64,000 nt of DNA from Mucilaginibacter sp. (GCF_028288225.1 NZ_JAQBOC010000095.1:62001-126000); one strand, 5' to 3'; positions 35,177 through 44,270 are shown, numbered from the stretch's first letter. Notes: generated by a model not told the origin, from the sequence alone. Translations and numbers: made by a program.

Positions 35177-35605
35177 TCAGGAGTTTGGCAAGGGCCAGTG
35201 AAAACAAAGCCCGTATCCGTCAGGATCTTTAAAATTCAGGGCCTTCCAGTTGTATTTGGTAATTTCGGGTTTATTAACGGTTACATTATTAGCCTGAAGG
35301 TATTCGCATAAAGCATCCGTATCCGGGCAGCCAAAGTATAAGGTCAGGTCCTCATGCGCTGCAGTCCGGTCAGCATCGGGTTTTAAAGGCCTTAATTCCC
35401 TTTCGTACGCTGTGTTTAACATCAGGTCTATATCATTAAGTTTTAATAGTACCCAATCTACATTGTCGCCTTCGCCTGATGACATTGTAACTGAAAAGCC
35501 TAACAGGTCTCTGTAAAATTTTAACGATACCGCCATATCAAACACCTGTATAAGCGGGGCCATACCTTGTATCCTAATTTCTGCGGTAGGAAATCCTGTT
35601 TTCAT
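35177..35605 (-). CDS. VOC family (glyoxalase/bleomycin-resistance-like) protein
   Basis: 142 residues. APLIQVFDMAVSLKFYRDLL at the N-terminus and YNWKALNFKDPDGYGLCFHW at the C-terminus give the VOC fold. It lies 13 bases downstream of the molybdopterin-domain gene on the same strand, so the two are probably co-transcribed. Ligand unknown. Confidence 0.82.
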   Translation of the reverse strand: MKTGFPTAEIRIQGMAPLIQVFDMAVSLKFYRDLLGFSVTMSSGEGDNVDWVLLKLNDIDLMLNTAYERELRPLKPDADRTAAHEDLTLYFGCPDTDALCEYLQANNVTVNKPEITKYNWKALNFKDPDGYGLCFHWPLPNS

Positions 35606-35617
35606 TTAATCTAAACT

Positions 35618-36124
35618 CTATTTAGCAAACTGAATTTTAATACCGATTACCTGCTTAATACATCTGGCCGGCTTTTTTTCATCCTGTACAATAATACGAA
35701 AAGGGCCGTCAGCAGGCAATAAAGGTTTGCCATCGACCTTATCTGCCAATATGATCATACGGTCTGTAAAATCTTTATCGAGCTCAGCAAGTGCAAAAAC
35801 AACCTGATAACCATCGCTGGCTTCTACCTGTACAAATTTAGTAAGGTTTTCGCCGCGCAGATCCTTTCCTAACGTAGCGCCTGCCTTTTGCAGGATCTCC
35901 GAAAGTATAACACCTGAGTAAATATGATCTTTACCATCCCTGTCTTTTCGTGTAAGTTCAGTTTGTTTAAACTGCTGCAGATCAGCTAATTTTAAGTCGA
36001 GCGCTGAAGCTACCTCGCCAGTTACCTTTACCGATGCCTCTTTAACAGTTGGCTGTGCTTTTGTTAAATATGGGCTGATAAAAAACGCGATCAGCGCAAT
36101 CAGGGTAAATGTATGTTTCTTCAT
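35618..36124 (-). CDS. Exported molybdopterin-binding domain protein (sulfite oxidase fold)
   Basis: 168 residues. The signal peptide ends near YLTKAQP. The rest is the oxidoreductase molybdopterin-binding fold: VSVKVTGEV-like opening (VKVTGEVASALDLKLADLQ), SGVILSEILQKAG, VQVEASDGYQVVFALAEL and LLPADGPFRIIVQDEKKPAR. The cysteine in KPARCIKQV is not at the usual molybdenum ligand position, so it may bind the cofactor differently or not at all. Next to a ModE-like gene, which supports a link to molybdenum. Confidence 0.8.
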   Translation of the reverse strand: MKKHTFTLIALIAFFISPYLTKAQPTVKEASVKVTGEVASALDLKLADLQQFKQTELTRKDRDGKDHIYSGVILSEILQKAGATLGKDLRGENLTKFVQVEASDGYQVVFALAELDKDFTDRMIILADKVDGKPLLPADGPFRIIVQDEKKPARCIKQVIGIKIQFAK

Positions 36125-36217
36125 AGTTTTTTTATATAGGATCGATATATTAAATTTTACATAACGTAAAAATGAGAATATGTTTTCTTTTATTTATAAT
36201 AAAGTAACATTAAAAAT

Positions 36218-36562
36218 TTACAGGTTTATTTCGTTGCTGTTTTCAGCTAAAAAGGTTTTAAGCTTAGCTTGAAAGGAATGAAACTGGCTGATCACATTAA
36301 GTCCATAGTCTGTTACTACAGCGTTCCCGCCGCCTTTGCCGCCCCTGTGTGATATTACAATGGGTGATGTAAAATGTGTATTCATATGATTGATCAGATC
36401 CCAGGCCTGTTTGTACGACATCTTCATCTGTAAAGCAGCCTGGCGGATAGAGCCCGACTCCTTGATCCTTTCCAATAATTCAACACGGCCATGCCCCAGT
36501 ATTTTCTCTCCTGCTGTTTCTATCCAAATGCGGCCATCAAGATTAAATTTCGAATCTTTCAT
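36218..36562 (-). CDS. ModE-type winged-helix protein (DNA-binding domain only)
   Basis: About 114 residues from ATG at 36562; the frame opens at 36589 with nine further residues that overlap the upstream gene. KILGHGRVELLERIKESGSI then RQAALQMKMSYKQAWDLINH is the ModE N-terminal helix-turn-helix, with GGKGGGNAVVTDYG after it. The molybdate-binding Mop/TOBE domains of full ModE are absent. It likely controls molybdoprotein genes; it sits 94 bases upstream of one. Confidence 0.85.
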   Translation of the reverse strand: MKDSKFNLDGRIWIETAGEKILGHGRVELLERIKESGSIRQAALQMKMSYKQAWDLINHMNTHFTSPIVISHRGGKGGGNAVVTDYGLNVISQFHSFQAKLKTFLAENSNEINL

Positions 36563-36578
36563 AAAAAATAAAGGTAGC

Positions 36579-37574
36579 TTATATTTCAAACCATTCCATC
36601 CACTTTTTTATCAAAGCTACCCTATCCCTTAAAAACTTTGGGCCAAAAAATATGCTCGACCAATCATCAAAGTTATCATACTGAAACCCAAGATAAAATA
36701 CCCAAAATGCAAAACCAAGGTATGGGGTGGCTTTAAGCTCATCATAATGCAAAAGCCTTACTTTACGGTAATTCTCAACAAAAATGGCAAATGATGTGTC
36801 GGCTTCGTCGCGTGTTATTTTGCCCGAGCTTGCTTCTAAAAAGTAATGGATATACAGTGAAGTAATATCATTTGCCAGGTAGCCCTTTCCTGCAAAATCA
36901 AAATCGAAAAAGGTGATGTTATTATCCCTGTCAAAATGAAAATTCTTCGGCAAAAAATCATAGTGACAATAGCCATAGCTAAAGTTGGTAAAATTGAACT
37001 GCTCAAGCTTTACAATTACTGATTTTGCAGTATCAGTTAAATAAGCATATTCATCAGGCAACTCATCAAATGCGGGTTTTATGGTTTTAATGGGTTCGGT
37101 AATAGTTGTATCCGGATTAAATACTATCCGTTTGTGGTTCAGCTCAATATTGGCAGTTATATTATGTATAGCTGCCATTTCACGGCCAAGTACGGCTAGT
37201 TGCTCATCATTCATTGCACTTACAACCCTGCCTTTGGCGTACGTGAATAAAATACCATAACGGGTGCCTTCAGCAGCATTAAAGGCCTGGATAATATCGC
37301 CATTTAGGTCTTTTATGGGATGGGATACTTTTGCACCTCTTTCCTCTAAAATGGTAAGCAATTCAGCTTCGCCTTTTATCTCATCAAGCTTGCGGTGTGC
37401 ATCCCGGTAAATCTTAAAAATATATTTGTCCGTCCGGTTCTCCAGCAGGTAGGTATCACTAACATTACGGACGAGCAGACGGCAGGATGTATCTGAAAAC
37501 CCATAACGCTCTGATAAAAAACCATTTAAAGCAGCTGATGAAAGTGTAGAATACTGGGTTGGGAAAATATTCAT
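36579..37574 (-). CDS. Phosphotransferase (aminoglycoside/choline kinase-like)
   Basis: 331 residues. The kinase-like core has the Brenner motif YCHYDFLPKNFHFD (catalytic Asp and Asn) and the metal-binding ITFFDFDFAGKGY. The N-terminal VSDTYLLENRTDKYIFKIYR is the ATP-binding lobe. Members of this family phosphorylate homoserine, choline, aminoglycosides or sugars; the substrate cannot be deduced. It is not next to threonine genes. Confidence 0.85.
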   Translation of the reverse strand: MNIFPTQYSTLSSAALNGFLSERYGFSDTSCRLLVRNVSDTYLLENRTDKYIFKIYRDAHRKLDEIKGEAELLTILEERGAKVSHPIKDLNGDIIQAFNAAEGTRYGILFTYAKGRVVSAMNDEQLAVLGREMAAIHNITANIELNHKRIVFNPDTTITEPIKTIKPAFDELPDEYAYLTDTAKSVIVKLEQFNFTNFSYGYCHYDFLPKNFHFDRDNNITFFDFDFAGKGYLANDITSLYIHYFLEASSGKITRDEADTSFAIFVENYRKVRLLHYDELKATPYLGFAFWVFYLGFQYDNFDDWSSIFFGPKFLRDRVALIKKWMEWFEI

Positions 37575-37628
37575 GCAGGTAATTATTGAAAGCCTGCAAA
37601 TTTAAGATGATTACTTACAAAAATTAAT

Positions 37629-38348
37629 TTATTTACCTGCATTACCCATAGCATATTCAATTCCGCCCAAAAGGTGTTTTAAATAAAGCGGGTCAGCATA
37701 TGAATCATCAGTATGGCCAAGCTCGGTATAAAATGCACGGCCGCCATCATAATCATGATACCAGCTCATAGGATGATTATCGCCATTTAAACCCCCTTTA
37801 TAACTTTTTTCATCAATGGTGATCAGCACATGCAGGTTTGGTGCTATCCATTTAAAATTATACCATTCATCAAACCTGCGCCATTCAGCAGGCAAGTGTT
37901 TGGTTGCTATAAAATTACGGTCGACTACATGCAACACTGCAAATTGCTGTGCAGGGTGGATTTTAAAATAAGCACCAACCAGGTTGCCATACCAGGGCCA
38001 GTCGTACTCGGTATCAGTAGCTGAATGTACGCCGACAAAACCACCGCCGTTGCGGATATATTTTTCAAATTCAGCCTGTTGTTTATCATTCAAAACATCG
38101 CCCGTTGTGCTTAAAAATATCACTGCCGCATATTGCTTTAAATTATCAAACGTAAACTTTGCAGCATCGGTGGTTGTATCCGCATCAAAGTTATTCTGCT
38201 GGCCCAGTTTTATAATAGCCGGGATTCCAACTGCAATTGAGTTATGATGAAAACCTGCTGTTTTACTGAATATCAGCACCTTCTGCTTTGCTGTGATGCT
38301 CAAAGTTACAATACATAACAACATGTAGGTTAATGAGATACGTTTCAT
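37629..38348 (-). CDS. ThuA-domain secreted protein
   Basis: 239 residues. A signal peptide (MLLCIVTLSITAKQ) is followed by the ThuA fold, a glutamine-amidotransferase-like domain: KVLIFSKTAGFHHNSIAVGI, FLSTTGDVLNDKQQAEFEKY, GGGFVGVHSATDTEYDWPWY and the terminal RAFYTELGHTDDSYADPLYL. ThuA proteins are linked to uptake or processing of disaccharides. It sits in a region with two DUF1080 genes, which often accompany it. Periplasmic; activity unproven. Confidence 0.87.
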   Translation of the reverse strand: MKRISLTYMLLCIVTLSITAKQKVLIFSKTAGFHHNSIAVGIPAIIKLGQQNNFDADTTTDAAKFTFDNLKQYAAVIFLSTTGDVLNDKQQAEFEKYIRNGGGFVGVHSATDTEYDWPWYGNLVGAYFKIHPAQQFAVLHVVDRNFIATKHLPAEWRRFDEWYNFKWIAPNLHVLITIDEKSYKGGLNGDNHPMSWYHDYDGGRAFYTELGHTDDSYADPLYLKHLLGGIEYAMGNAGK

Positions 38349-38544
38349 ACTTGTAATATTAAATTAAGCCGTTGGGCTGGTGAATAAATTGGTATCTCAA
38401 AAATATTCATTTATACTAACTATAGCAAAGATAAATTGGCGGTACAATATATTCTCTCAACCTTTCCTCAGTAATTTTGTTAGATGAACATCCGCATTAG
38501 TCAGTTACTACAAAATTTAGTAAATTGCACCCATACTAAAACTT

Positions 38545-39072
38545 ATGAGCATACCTACCTATGGCTTACAGGATATAAAGAAAGAGATCCAGCATTTGCC
38601 GCATGAGCAATTGTCTGAGCTTTGCCTGCGCCTGGTTAGGTATAAAAAAGAAAATAAGGAGCTGCTGGCCTACCTGCTGTTTGAAGCTAATGATGAACAC
38701 GCCTTTGTTGAAAAAGTAAAGGCCGAGGTTGGTTTTATGCTTAGCCAACTGCCATCACATAGCTACCTGGCATCAAAAAGTGTACGTAAGGTTTTAAGGC
38801 TAATAAGCAAATATGTTAAGTTTATGGCCTCAAAGCCAGCAGAAATAGACCTGCTTTTGAACTTTTGCTTTAACTACCTGCAATACATCAACAAAAATAC
38901 TTCCTATAAACCATTGCGGATGATATTGATGAGGCAGGTGGAAAAGATCAACACAAATATTAAAAAACTACATGAAGACCTGCAGTTTGACCACAGCCAG
39001 GAATACAACAGGCTGCTTGATGAAGCTGAAAATAAATTCCCCTGGTTTTATAAGAATGATTATTTGTTGTAA
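38545..39072 (+). CDS. Conserved hypothetical helical protein
   Basis: 175 residues, almost entirely helical, with no signal peptide. Blocks such as LPHEQLSELCLRLVRYKKEN and SVRKVLRLISKYVKFMASKP are typical of a conserved Bacteroidota family of unknown function. It lies 43 bases upstream of the sigma factor on the same strand and may be co-transcribed. Nothing suggests an enzymatic site. Confidence 0.6.
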   Translation: MSIPTYGLQDIKKEIQHLPHEQLSELCLRLVRYKKENKELLAYLLFEANDEHAFVEKVKAEVGFMLSQLPSHSYLASKSVRKVLRLISKYVKFMASKPAEIDLLLNFCFNYLQYINKNTSYKPLRMILMRQVEKINTNIKKLHEDLQFDHSQEYNRLLDEAENKFPWFYKNDYLL

Positions 39073-39115
39073 CATCTTTGGGGTTTTAAAATCTAACAAT
39101 AAAAATTAACTGATA

Positions 39116-39613
39116 GTGGCAGAAAAAGAAGCAGCTTTTAAGAAAATTTATGAAGCCAATTCAAAAAAGATCTACCATTTATGTTATGGTTATACTGGTG
39201 ATGATGATGCTGCGAACGACCTTTTACAAGAAACATTTTTAAAAGTTTGGCAAAACCTGGATAAATTCCGGAACCAGGCAATGATCTCAACCTGGATCTA
39301 TCGTATTGCTGTTAATACCTGTCTTACCTACCTGCGGTCAGAAAAACGACAGGCGAAAGACGAGCTAACACCTTTTATTGCTGAGAATAAGAAAGAAGAA
39401 CTATCTGAAAAAAACGAACAGGTGGCTTTGCTTTATAAGTGTATATCGAAGTTGGAAGAATCAGAAAGAATTATAATTACGCTGGTGCTTGATGAAGTGC
39501 CATACCCCGAAATTGCAGATGTATCGGGAATCTCGGAGGGAAACCTAAGGGTGAAAATATATCGCATTAAACAGAAATTAACAGAATTGTATAACCACTA
39601 TGAAAGAATTTGA
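39116..39613 (+). CDS. Sigma-70 family RNA polymerase sigma factor (ECF-type)
   Basis: 165 residues; GTG start at 39116. Region 2 (FKKIYEANSKKIYHLCYGYT, NDLLQETFLKVWQNLDKFRN, ISTWIYRIAVNTCLTYLRSE) and region 4 (KLEESERIIITLVLDEVPYP then EIADVSGISEGNLRVKIYRI) are both intact. The start is supported by the conserved AEKEAAFKKIYE opening. The stop overlaps the following membrane protein gene by 14 bases, making that protein the likely anti-sigma factor. Confidence 0.92.
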   Translation: MAEKEAAFKKIYEANSKKIYHLCYGYTGDDDAANDLLQETFLKVWQNLDKFRNQAMISTWIYRIAVNTCLTYLRSEKRQAKDELTPFIAENKKEELSEKNEQVALLYKCISKLEESERIIITLVLDEVPYPEIADVSGISEGNLRVKIYRIKQKLTELYNHYERI

Positions 39614-40190
39614 GCATTTAATGTCGGTTTGGCAGGGACAGCCAAAACCCGACAAGCTTTCGGTGGACGAGGCGCTAAAGCAGGTGAAGAAGGGGATCCG
39701 CGGTATAACCAGCAGGTTATATTGGGGTATTGTGGCAATGATTGCATTAATAGCGTGTGCCTTTATCATCACTTTCTTTTTTGCATTCCGCTCCCCTGCC
39801 ACCATTATAGGCATCCTGATTATTTTAGTAACTATGCTGATGTACCTATCCCTTATTGTACGTCATTACCACATATTAAACAAGCACGATCTTACCCAAA
39901 ACCCAACCGACTACTTAAACACACTTAAAGCATATCAAAAAAACCGCAGCAAAGTTATAGGCTGGTTTTATTATGTATTTATGCTGATGATAAGCATTGG
40001 GCTAACCTTATATTTTATTGAGGTACTGGAAAAGGCGCCTCTTTATTTTAAGCTGATAACCTACGGATCCATTATTCTATGGTTTTTGTTCATCACCTTT
40101 TACCTTAAGCCCCGCATGTTTAAAAACGAAGAGGAAAAGCTGAATTTGATGATCGATAGGCTGATAAGGTTACAGGAGCAGTTTGACTAA
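39600..40190 (+). CDS. Four-helix membrane protein, candidate anti-sigma factor
   Basis: 196 residues. A short cytoplasmic N-terminus (MKEFEHLMSVWQGQPKPDKL) precedes four membrane segments (about 42-64, 66-86, 122-142, 150-170). It overlaps the sigma gene, so the two are translationally coupled. It has no zinc-binding motif and no typical extracytoplasmic domain, so the anti-sigma role is inferred only from position. Sequence family not recognised. Confidence 0.75.
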   Translation: MKEFEHLMSVWQGQPKPDKLSVDEALKQVKKGIRGITSRLYWGIVAMIALIACAFIITFFFAFRSPATIIGILIILVTMLMYLSLIVRHYHILNKHDLTQNPTDYLNTLKAYQKNRSKVIGWFYYVFMLMISIGLTLYFIEVLEKAPLYFKLITYGSIILWFLFITFYLKPRMFKNEEEKLNLMIDRLIRLQEQFD

Positions 40191-40191
40191 T

Positions 40192-40300
40192 TTGAAGATT
40201 TTTTGATTTGATAATTTGAAGATTAAAAAATCTCAGTGTACTTTGCACCGTCTCTGCATCTCTCTGTGTTAAAACGGCCGCAGAGAACCCGGATCACTAA
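40192..40300. repeat. Degenerate intergenic repeat (CTCTGTGTTAAA/GCAGAGA type)
   Basis: TTTGAAGATTTTTTGATTTG recurs partly in the gap, and CTCTCTGTGTTAAAAC with CCGCAGAGA form a short inverted pair. The same CTCTGTG.../GCAGAGA unit is found, better preserved, at 46816-46920. Confidence 0.45.
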
Positions 40301-40312
40301 GTTAAAATACCG

Positions 40313-40837
40313 ATGTCGCCTAATAAAATAATTATCCAAAAAGCTGAAATGACGGATGCAGCTGTACTGCTCGATTTCAGCAGAACAACCTTTTTTGATT
40401 TCTTTGGTCCTCTTAATGATGCCGCAAACATGGAAGCTTATGCTTCAGTTGCATTTACATCACAAAAAATACTAACCGAGCTGATCAACGCAAACTCTGA
40501 ATTTTATTTTGCCATGCTTGATGATGAAGTAGTTGGCTACTTAAAGTTAAACTTTGCCGATGCCCAAACTGAGTTTCAGGATGAAAAGGCTTTAGAAGTT
40601 GAACGCATTTACGTATCGCGCCAGCATCATAAAAAACACATTGGGCAGCAGCTCTTAGATTTCGCTGTTGATACTGCCGTTAAAAAGCAATTTGAATACG
40701 TTTGGCTTGGTGTATGGGAACATAACGCCAATGCCATAGGTTTTTACCGGCACAACGGCTTTGAAGTATTCAGCAGCCATGAGTTTTTATTGGGCGATGA
40801 TAAGCAAACGGATTTGTTAATGAAGAGGGTTTTATAG
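40313..40837 (+). CDS. GNAT-family N-acetyltransferase
   Basis: 174 residues. The acetyl-CoA fold has VGYLKLNFADAQT (strand 4), VERIYVSRQHHKKHIGQQLL with the Q/R-x-x-G-x-G/A pyrophosphate loop, and VWLGVWEHNANAIGFYRHNG with FEVFSSHEF. Substrate unknown. It is a single gene flanked by a repeat and the toxin-antitoxin-like pair. Confidence 0.87.
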   Translation: MSPNKIIIQKAEMTDAAVLLDFSRTTFFDFFGPLNDAANMEAYASVAFTSQKILTELINANSEFYFAMLDDEVVGYLKLNFADAQTEFQDEKALEVERIYVSRQHHKKHIGQQLLDFAVDTAVKKQFEYVWLGVWEHNANAIGFYRHNGFEVFSSHEFLLGDDKQTDLLMKRVL

Positions 40838-40853
40838 CGGATTTTTAATCAAT

Positions 40854-41330
40854 TTAAAATTTCCAATTTTCTAATTCAAATAATTGAGTCAATAACAAAC
40901 ACTCCACGCCTTCTTGTTTAGCAACAAATGGAAGCTTTTGTTTGTTGTTTTGAAGTTTTTCATGCTGAATAATCTTTAATTTGTATTCTTTGGCACATGC
41001 GATAACAAATGGATCCGCTGCCGGCCTATCACTATTATAATCGATCAAATAAGGATATTTTTCTTGAAGTTCACCAATATATAATAATTCATTATGGGTG
41101 GGTTCTAAAAAAATTCTTGAATTCTCTCTCGACCAATCAACTAACCAATCCATTCCCTTCTCAACTTCTCTTCTAACTTCGCGAACCGAAATAATTTCCA
41201 GAGAGTTACACATTTTTTCAAAATTATCCCAAACACCTTTAAAAACAGTCGGTGGATAATTCCTTTTCAAATCAAATAAGGCACTACTGTCAATTACATA
41301 TTTATATGGATCATCAAATAGTCCTGTCAT
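40854..41330 (-). CDS. DUF4411 PIN-like protein (putative toxin nuclease)
   Basis: 158 residues. The DUF4411/COG2402 signature is seen in YVIDSSALFDLKRNYPP with the first acidic residue, and in NSDRPAADPFVIACAKEY with the second cluster. It is a PIN-domain-like fold expected to cut RNA. Its ATG overlaps the stop of the XRE-ImmA gene by four bases. Published genome surveys predict such pairs as toxin-antitoxin modules, the DUF4411 protein being the toxin. Confidence 0.85.
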   Translation of the reverse strand: MTGLFDDPYKYVIDSSALFDLKRNYPPTVFKGVWDNFEKMCNSLEIISVREVRREVEKGMDWLVDWSRENSRIFLEPTHNELLYIGELQEKYPYLIDYNSDRPAADPFVIACAKEYKLKIIQHEKLQNNKQKLPFVAKQEGVECLLLTQLFELENWKF

Positions 41331-42499
41331 CTATTTATTCTTTGGATTATTTGTGGAAGATGATCAAGTTTTACTTCTAAGAATTCAGAAATTTGACCAT
41401 AAGTGATATTGCCTTTCTCATAACTATCTAAAACATTGGAAATAAATAATTTGCCTTTCTCACTTACTACTTTAATATCTTGTGGAACACCACCGCCGCT
41501 ATCTTTATTTTTCTGTTTCTGAATTTCTTTATGTGCGGCTAATTCTGCATTCCAAATCCTTTTTTTTGTAAAATAGAAGTTTTTAGACGCTAAATTTAAA
41601 TCAACAAGCTTCCTTAAAATAGCCTCTTTACTAACATTGTATATTTTGGATAAAGCAATTAAATCCACTTCACTCCATTCTTGTATTTTTTTATGACTGT
41701 AGTCTATATCAATTTTAAAAAGCTTATCTGGAATTAAAAATGATGCTGCAAACAAATTGCAAAAATCCTCAATTGCCTTATATTCAGCATTTAAATTATT
41801 GGTCTCCCTATCTCTAAATACACCACCAACATTAAACAAGATGTGACACACTTCATGGAAAAGGCTAAATATTCTTCCATTTTTTGCATCTTCCGTATTT
41901 AAAACAATTATAGGAACATCATCCGTCAGAGAAAATCCTCTTGCCTCCTCAAATGGCATTTGAATTTGAAACACATAAATCCCAATCTTTTCAATGTGCT
42001 TTTTGAAATTATCGTATGCGTTTGAAGAATTCCATTTTTTTTGTACTTCAATTGGCAGACCGATAAATTCGCGAAACCTTTCGGAAGCCAATATTGGGTT
42101 GTCAGCAATTGAGACCTTAAATTTTCTAAAATCTGGCTCTTCTAAATTTAGATTTAATTCCTTTATTTGATTTTGTAAATGCTTTGCTTTTCTGATAACT
42201 AAAATCATTTCACTTGAGAAATGCATAATTTCAGAGCTTGATAAATTTCTAAAATCCTTCTCAATAGGCTTTTCAGTAGGCGGTTCTTTTCTAAAGAAAG
42301 TGGCAATAGGTCTTTTATATATTTTATATGCTAAATTTTCAAGCTGGTTATAAGTCGGTGAAGCCAATCCTTTCTCCCACTCTTCCAATCTTTGCGGAGT
42401 AATGCTAAGTTTATGAGCAGTATCTTCAATTGAATATCCAATTGAGTTTCTTGCCCATTTTAAAATAGAGGGTGATATTTTAAAGGGAATGGTAGCCAT
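41327..42499 (-). CDS. XRE-type HTH plus ImmA/IrrE metallopeptidase fusion (putative antitoxin)
   Basis: 390 residues from the ATG at 42499; the frame opens at 42517. Residues 10-60 hold an XRE helix-turn-helix (ARNSIGYSIEDTAHKLSITP, LEEWEKGLASPTYNQLENLA). The middle has the ImmA/IrrE zinc-peptidase motif FSLFHEVCHILFN (His-Glu-x-x-His). It is translated just ahead of the DUF4411 gene (ATGA overlap). Such fusions act as repressor-antitoxins that may be self-cleaving or cleave a partner; that role is inference here. Confidence 0.87.
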   Translation of the reverse strand: MATIPFKISPSILKWARNSIGYSIEDTAHKLSITPQRLEEWEKGLASPTYNQLENLAYKIYKRPIATFFRKEPPTEKPIEKDFRNLSSSEIMHFSSEMILVIRKAKHLQNQIKELNLNLEEPDFRKFKVSIADNPILASERFREFIGLPIEVQKKWNSSNAYDNFKKHIEKIGIYVFQIQMPFEEARGFSLTDDVPIIVLNTEDAKNGRIFSLFHEVCHILFNVGGVFRDRETNNLNAEYKAIEDFCNLFAASFLIPDKLFKIDIDYSHKKIQEWSEVDLIALSKIYNVSKEAILRKLVDLNLASKNFYFTKKRIWNAELAAHKEIQKQKNKDSGGGVPQDIKVVSEKGKLFISNVLDSYEKGNITYGQISEFLEVKLDHLPQIIQRINR

Positions 42500-42565
42500 A
42501 TTAAAGTTGAAGTACAATTATATGAAAACTTATGTTCGTAAATATATTTAAAAGAAACCATTTTC

Positions 42566-43750
42566 CTATCCACGCATAAACGGGTTAAAATTCCTTGTCC
42601 CAATTTCCATCGCCGCTGCCCGGCACACCGTTTTTTCACCGAATTTAAAGTTGATCTTGTCCATGGCCTGGTAAAGCTTAATCCGTTCCTCGTTATCTTC
42701 AAACAGGTTTATCTGGTAGCTGCCGGTACATAAGTTACTTAGCCTTACCCCTATTAACCTGATTGGCCGGTGCTGGTTCCATGCTTTTTTAAGCAGATTC
42801 TTTACTCCGGGGATCAGGATATGTTCAGCTGCGGTTAAGGCTATTTTTTCTTGCTGGGTATGGGTTTCAAAGTTGGCATAGCGCACCTTTATAGCCAGGC
42901 ATGACGCTACCTTGTTTTCCTTGCGCAATTTCCCGGCAAGTTCCTCCGTCATTGATACCAGGATAGTTTCGATAGCTTGCCTGTCGGCTATATTGGTGTG
43001 AAAGGTATGCTCTGTTGAGATTGATTTACGGTCGCTGTGTGGCACAATCTCACTATCATCAATACCGTTGGCCTTTTCCCAAATATATTTGCCCATCCTG
43101 CCAAAAACAGCCTCCAGGAAACGCACATCCATTTTTTGGAGTTGGCCGATCCTTTCAATACCGTATTGGTGTAATTTGTTAGCTGTACTTTCGCCCAGTC
43201 CTGGAATTTTACCTATCGCCAAAGGCGCTAAAAACTCTTTCTCCCTGCCATGCGGAATATACAGCTGCCCGTTAGGCTTTGCCTGGTTAGTAGCCATTTT
43301 TGACACTGTTTTACCCGACGACATGCCGAACGAGATAGGCAGCCCGGTATCCCGTATAATCTTTTGACGCAGTTCGCCGGCATGCTTATAACAGTTATGA
43401 AAGCGATCCATCCCCGTATAGTCAATATAAAACTCATCTATAGATGTTTTCATGTATAGCGGCACCGCGTTGTGAATAATTTCGGTAACCTCCCTGCTGG
43501 CCTCGCCATACCTGCTATGCGAGCCGCGTAAAAAAATAGCATGCGGACAAAGCTTTGCGGCCTGCCGCGTAGGCATAGCCGAATGCACCCCAAATTTGCG
43601 CGCCTCATAGCTGCAGCTGGCCACCACGCCCCTATCCGCTGAGCCGCCGATAATCACCGGCTTGCCAATAAGCGAAGGGTCAAACTTGCGCTCAACCGAA
43701 ACAAAAAATGAATCAAGATCGATATGCATTATGGTGCGTTTGGCTGGCAT
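42566..43750 (-). CDS. dinB: DNA polymerase IV (Y family)
   Basis: 394 residues. Motifs in order: MHIDLDSFFVSVE (metal-binding acid), RGVVASCSYEARKFGVHSAM (Arg and Tyr of the active site), TSIDEFYIDYTGMD (catalytic Asp-Glu), the thumb helix-hairpin-helix LAIGKIPGLGESTANKLHQY and the little-finger region. It performs low-fidelity translesion synthesis. Shorter than some homologues but complete. It has no C-terminal clamp-binding motif that I can recognise with certainty. Confidence 0.93.
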   Translation of the reverse strand: MPAKRTIMHIDLDSFFVSVERKFDPSLIGKPVIIGGSADRGVVASCSYEARKFGVHSAMPTRQAAKLCPHAIFLRGSHSRYGEASREVTEIIHNAVPLYMKTSIDEFYIDYTGMDRFHNCYKHAGELRQKIIRDTGLPISFGMSSGKTVSKMATNQAKPNGQLYIPHGREKEFLAPLAIGKIPGLGESTANKLHQYGIERIGQLQKMDVRFLEAVFGRMGKYIWEKANGIDDSEIVPHSDRKSISTEHTFHTNIADRQAIETILVSMTEELAGKLRKENKVASCLAIKVRYANFETHTQQEKIALTAAEHILIPGVKNLLKKAWNQHRPIRLIGVRLSNLCTGSYQINLFEDNEERIKLYQAMDKINFKFGEKTVCRAAAMEIGTRNFNPFMRG

Positions 43751-44270
43751 GCAACAAATGTAAGTAATATTGCTAATATAATTAGTAAATATTAGTGGAG
43801 TTGAAAAAGTAAGGTAAGGGGTGAATGGTTAGAAAAGCCTCTCCAACCCGTCACTGCGAGGAACGAAGCAGCCGCTGCACATGCAAATCAATGGAGCAGG
43901 ATGTTATTGTGTGGCAAAAATAGCTATGCAGGAAACGTGGATGCTTCTGAAAGGTATTTTACTGCTTAGTATATGGGGTGGTTGAAGTGAAAGAATAAAG
44001 GTGAACGGGAAACCCTAACTGGTAATGTGGAAGGGTTGCCAAGACTTTTCTCAGGAAAGCGGCCTCGGCGCTTACAACCAATAAAGGGTATTTAATTAAA
44101 AAAATAAAAATAAACTGTAAGGTGTGTTTTTTAACTGACATAATAATGTATCGCGCTGAAAATTAGAGATATATCACGTTACTGTCATCTAAATTTGATC
44201 AAGTTTTTTTGGCTATGATTTTAGCTTATTCTAAAATTTTAAACGGTAATTTGCAAAAACAATAATTCTT
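43751..44270. other. 520-base gap, mostly repeat-like debris
   Basis: No convincing gene. CGTCACTGCGAGGAACGAAGC at 43850-43870 matches a repeat common in bacterial intergenic DNA. A 60-codon minus-strand frame (43959-44141) contains YPLLVVSAEAAFLRKVLATL and may be a fragment of something larger but cannot be assigned. The last 120 bases are AT-rich promoter-like sequence for the next gene. Confidence 0.4.
43850..43870. repeat. TGCGAGGAACGAAGC-type dispersed repeat
   Basis: A short copy of the CGTCAYTGCGAGGA-CGAAGC unit often repeated in Bacteroidota and other genomes. Confidence 0.4.

Noticed and set aside
43959..44141. 60-codon minus-strand frame with AEAAFLRKVLATL
   Set aside because: Too short and without motifs; probably debris or chance. 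Left as part of the gap description.
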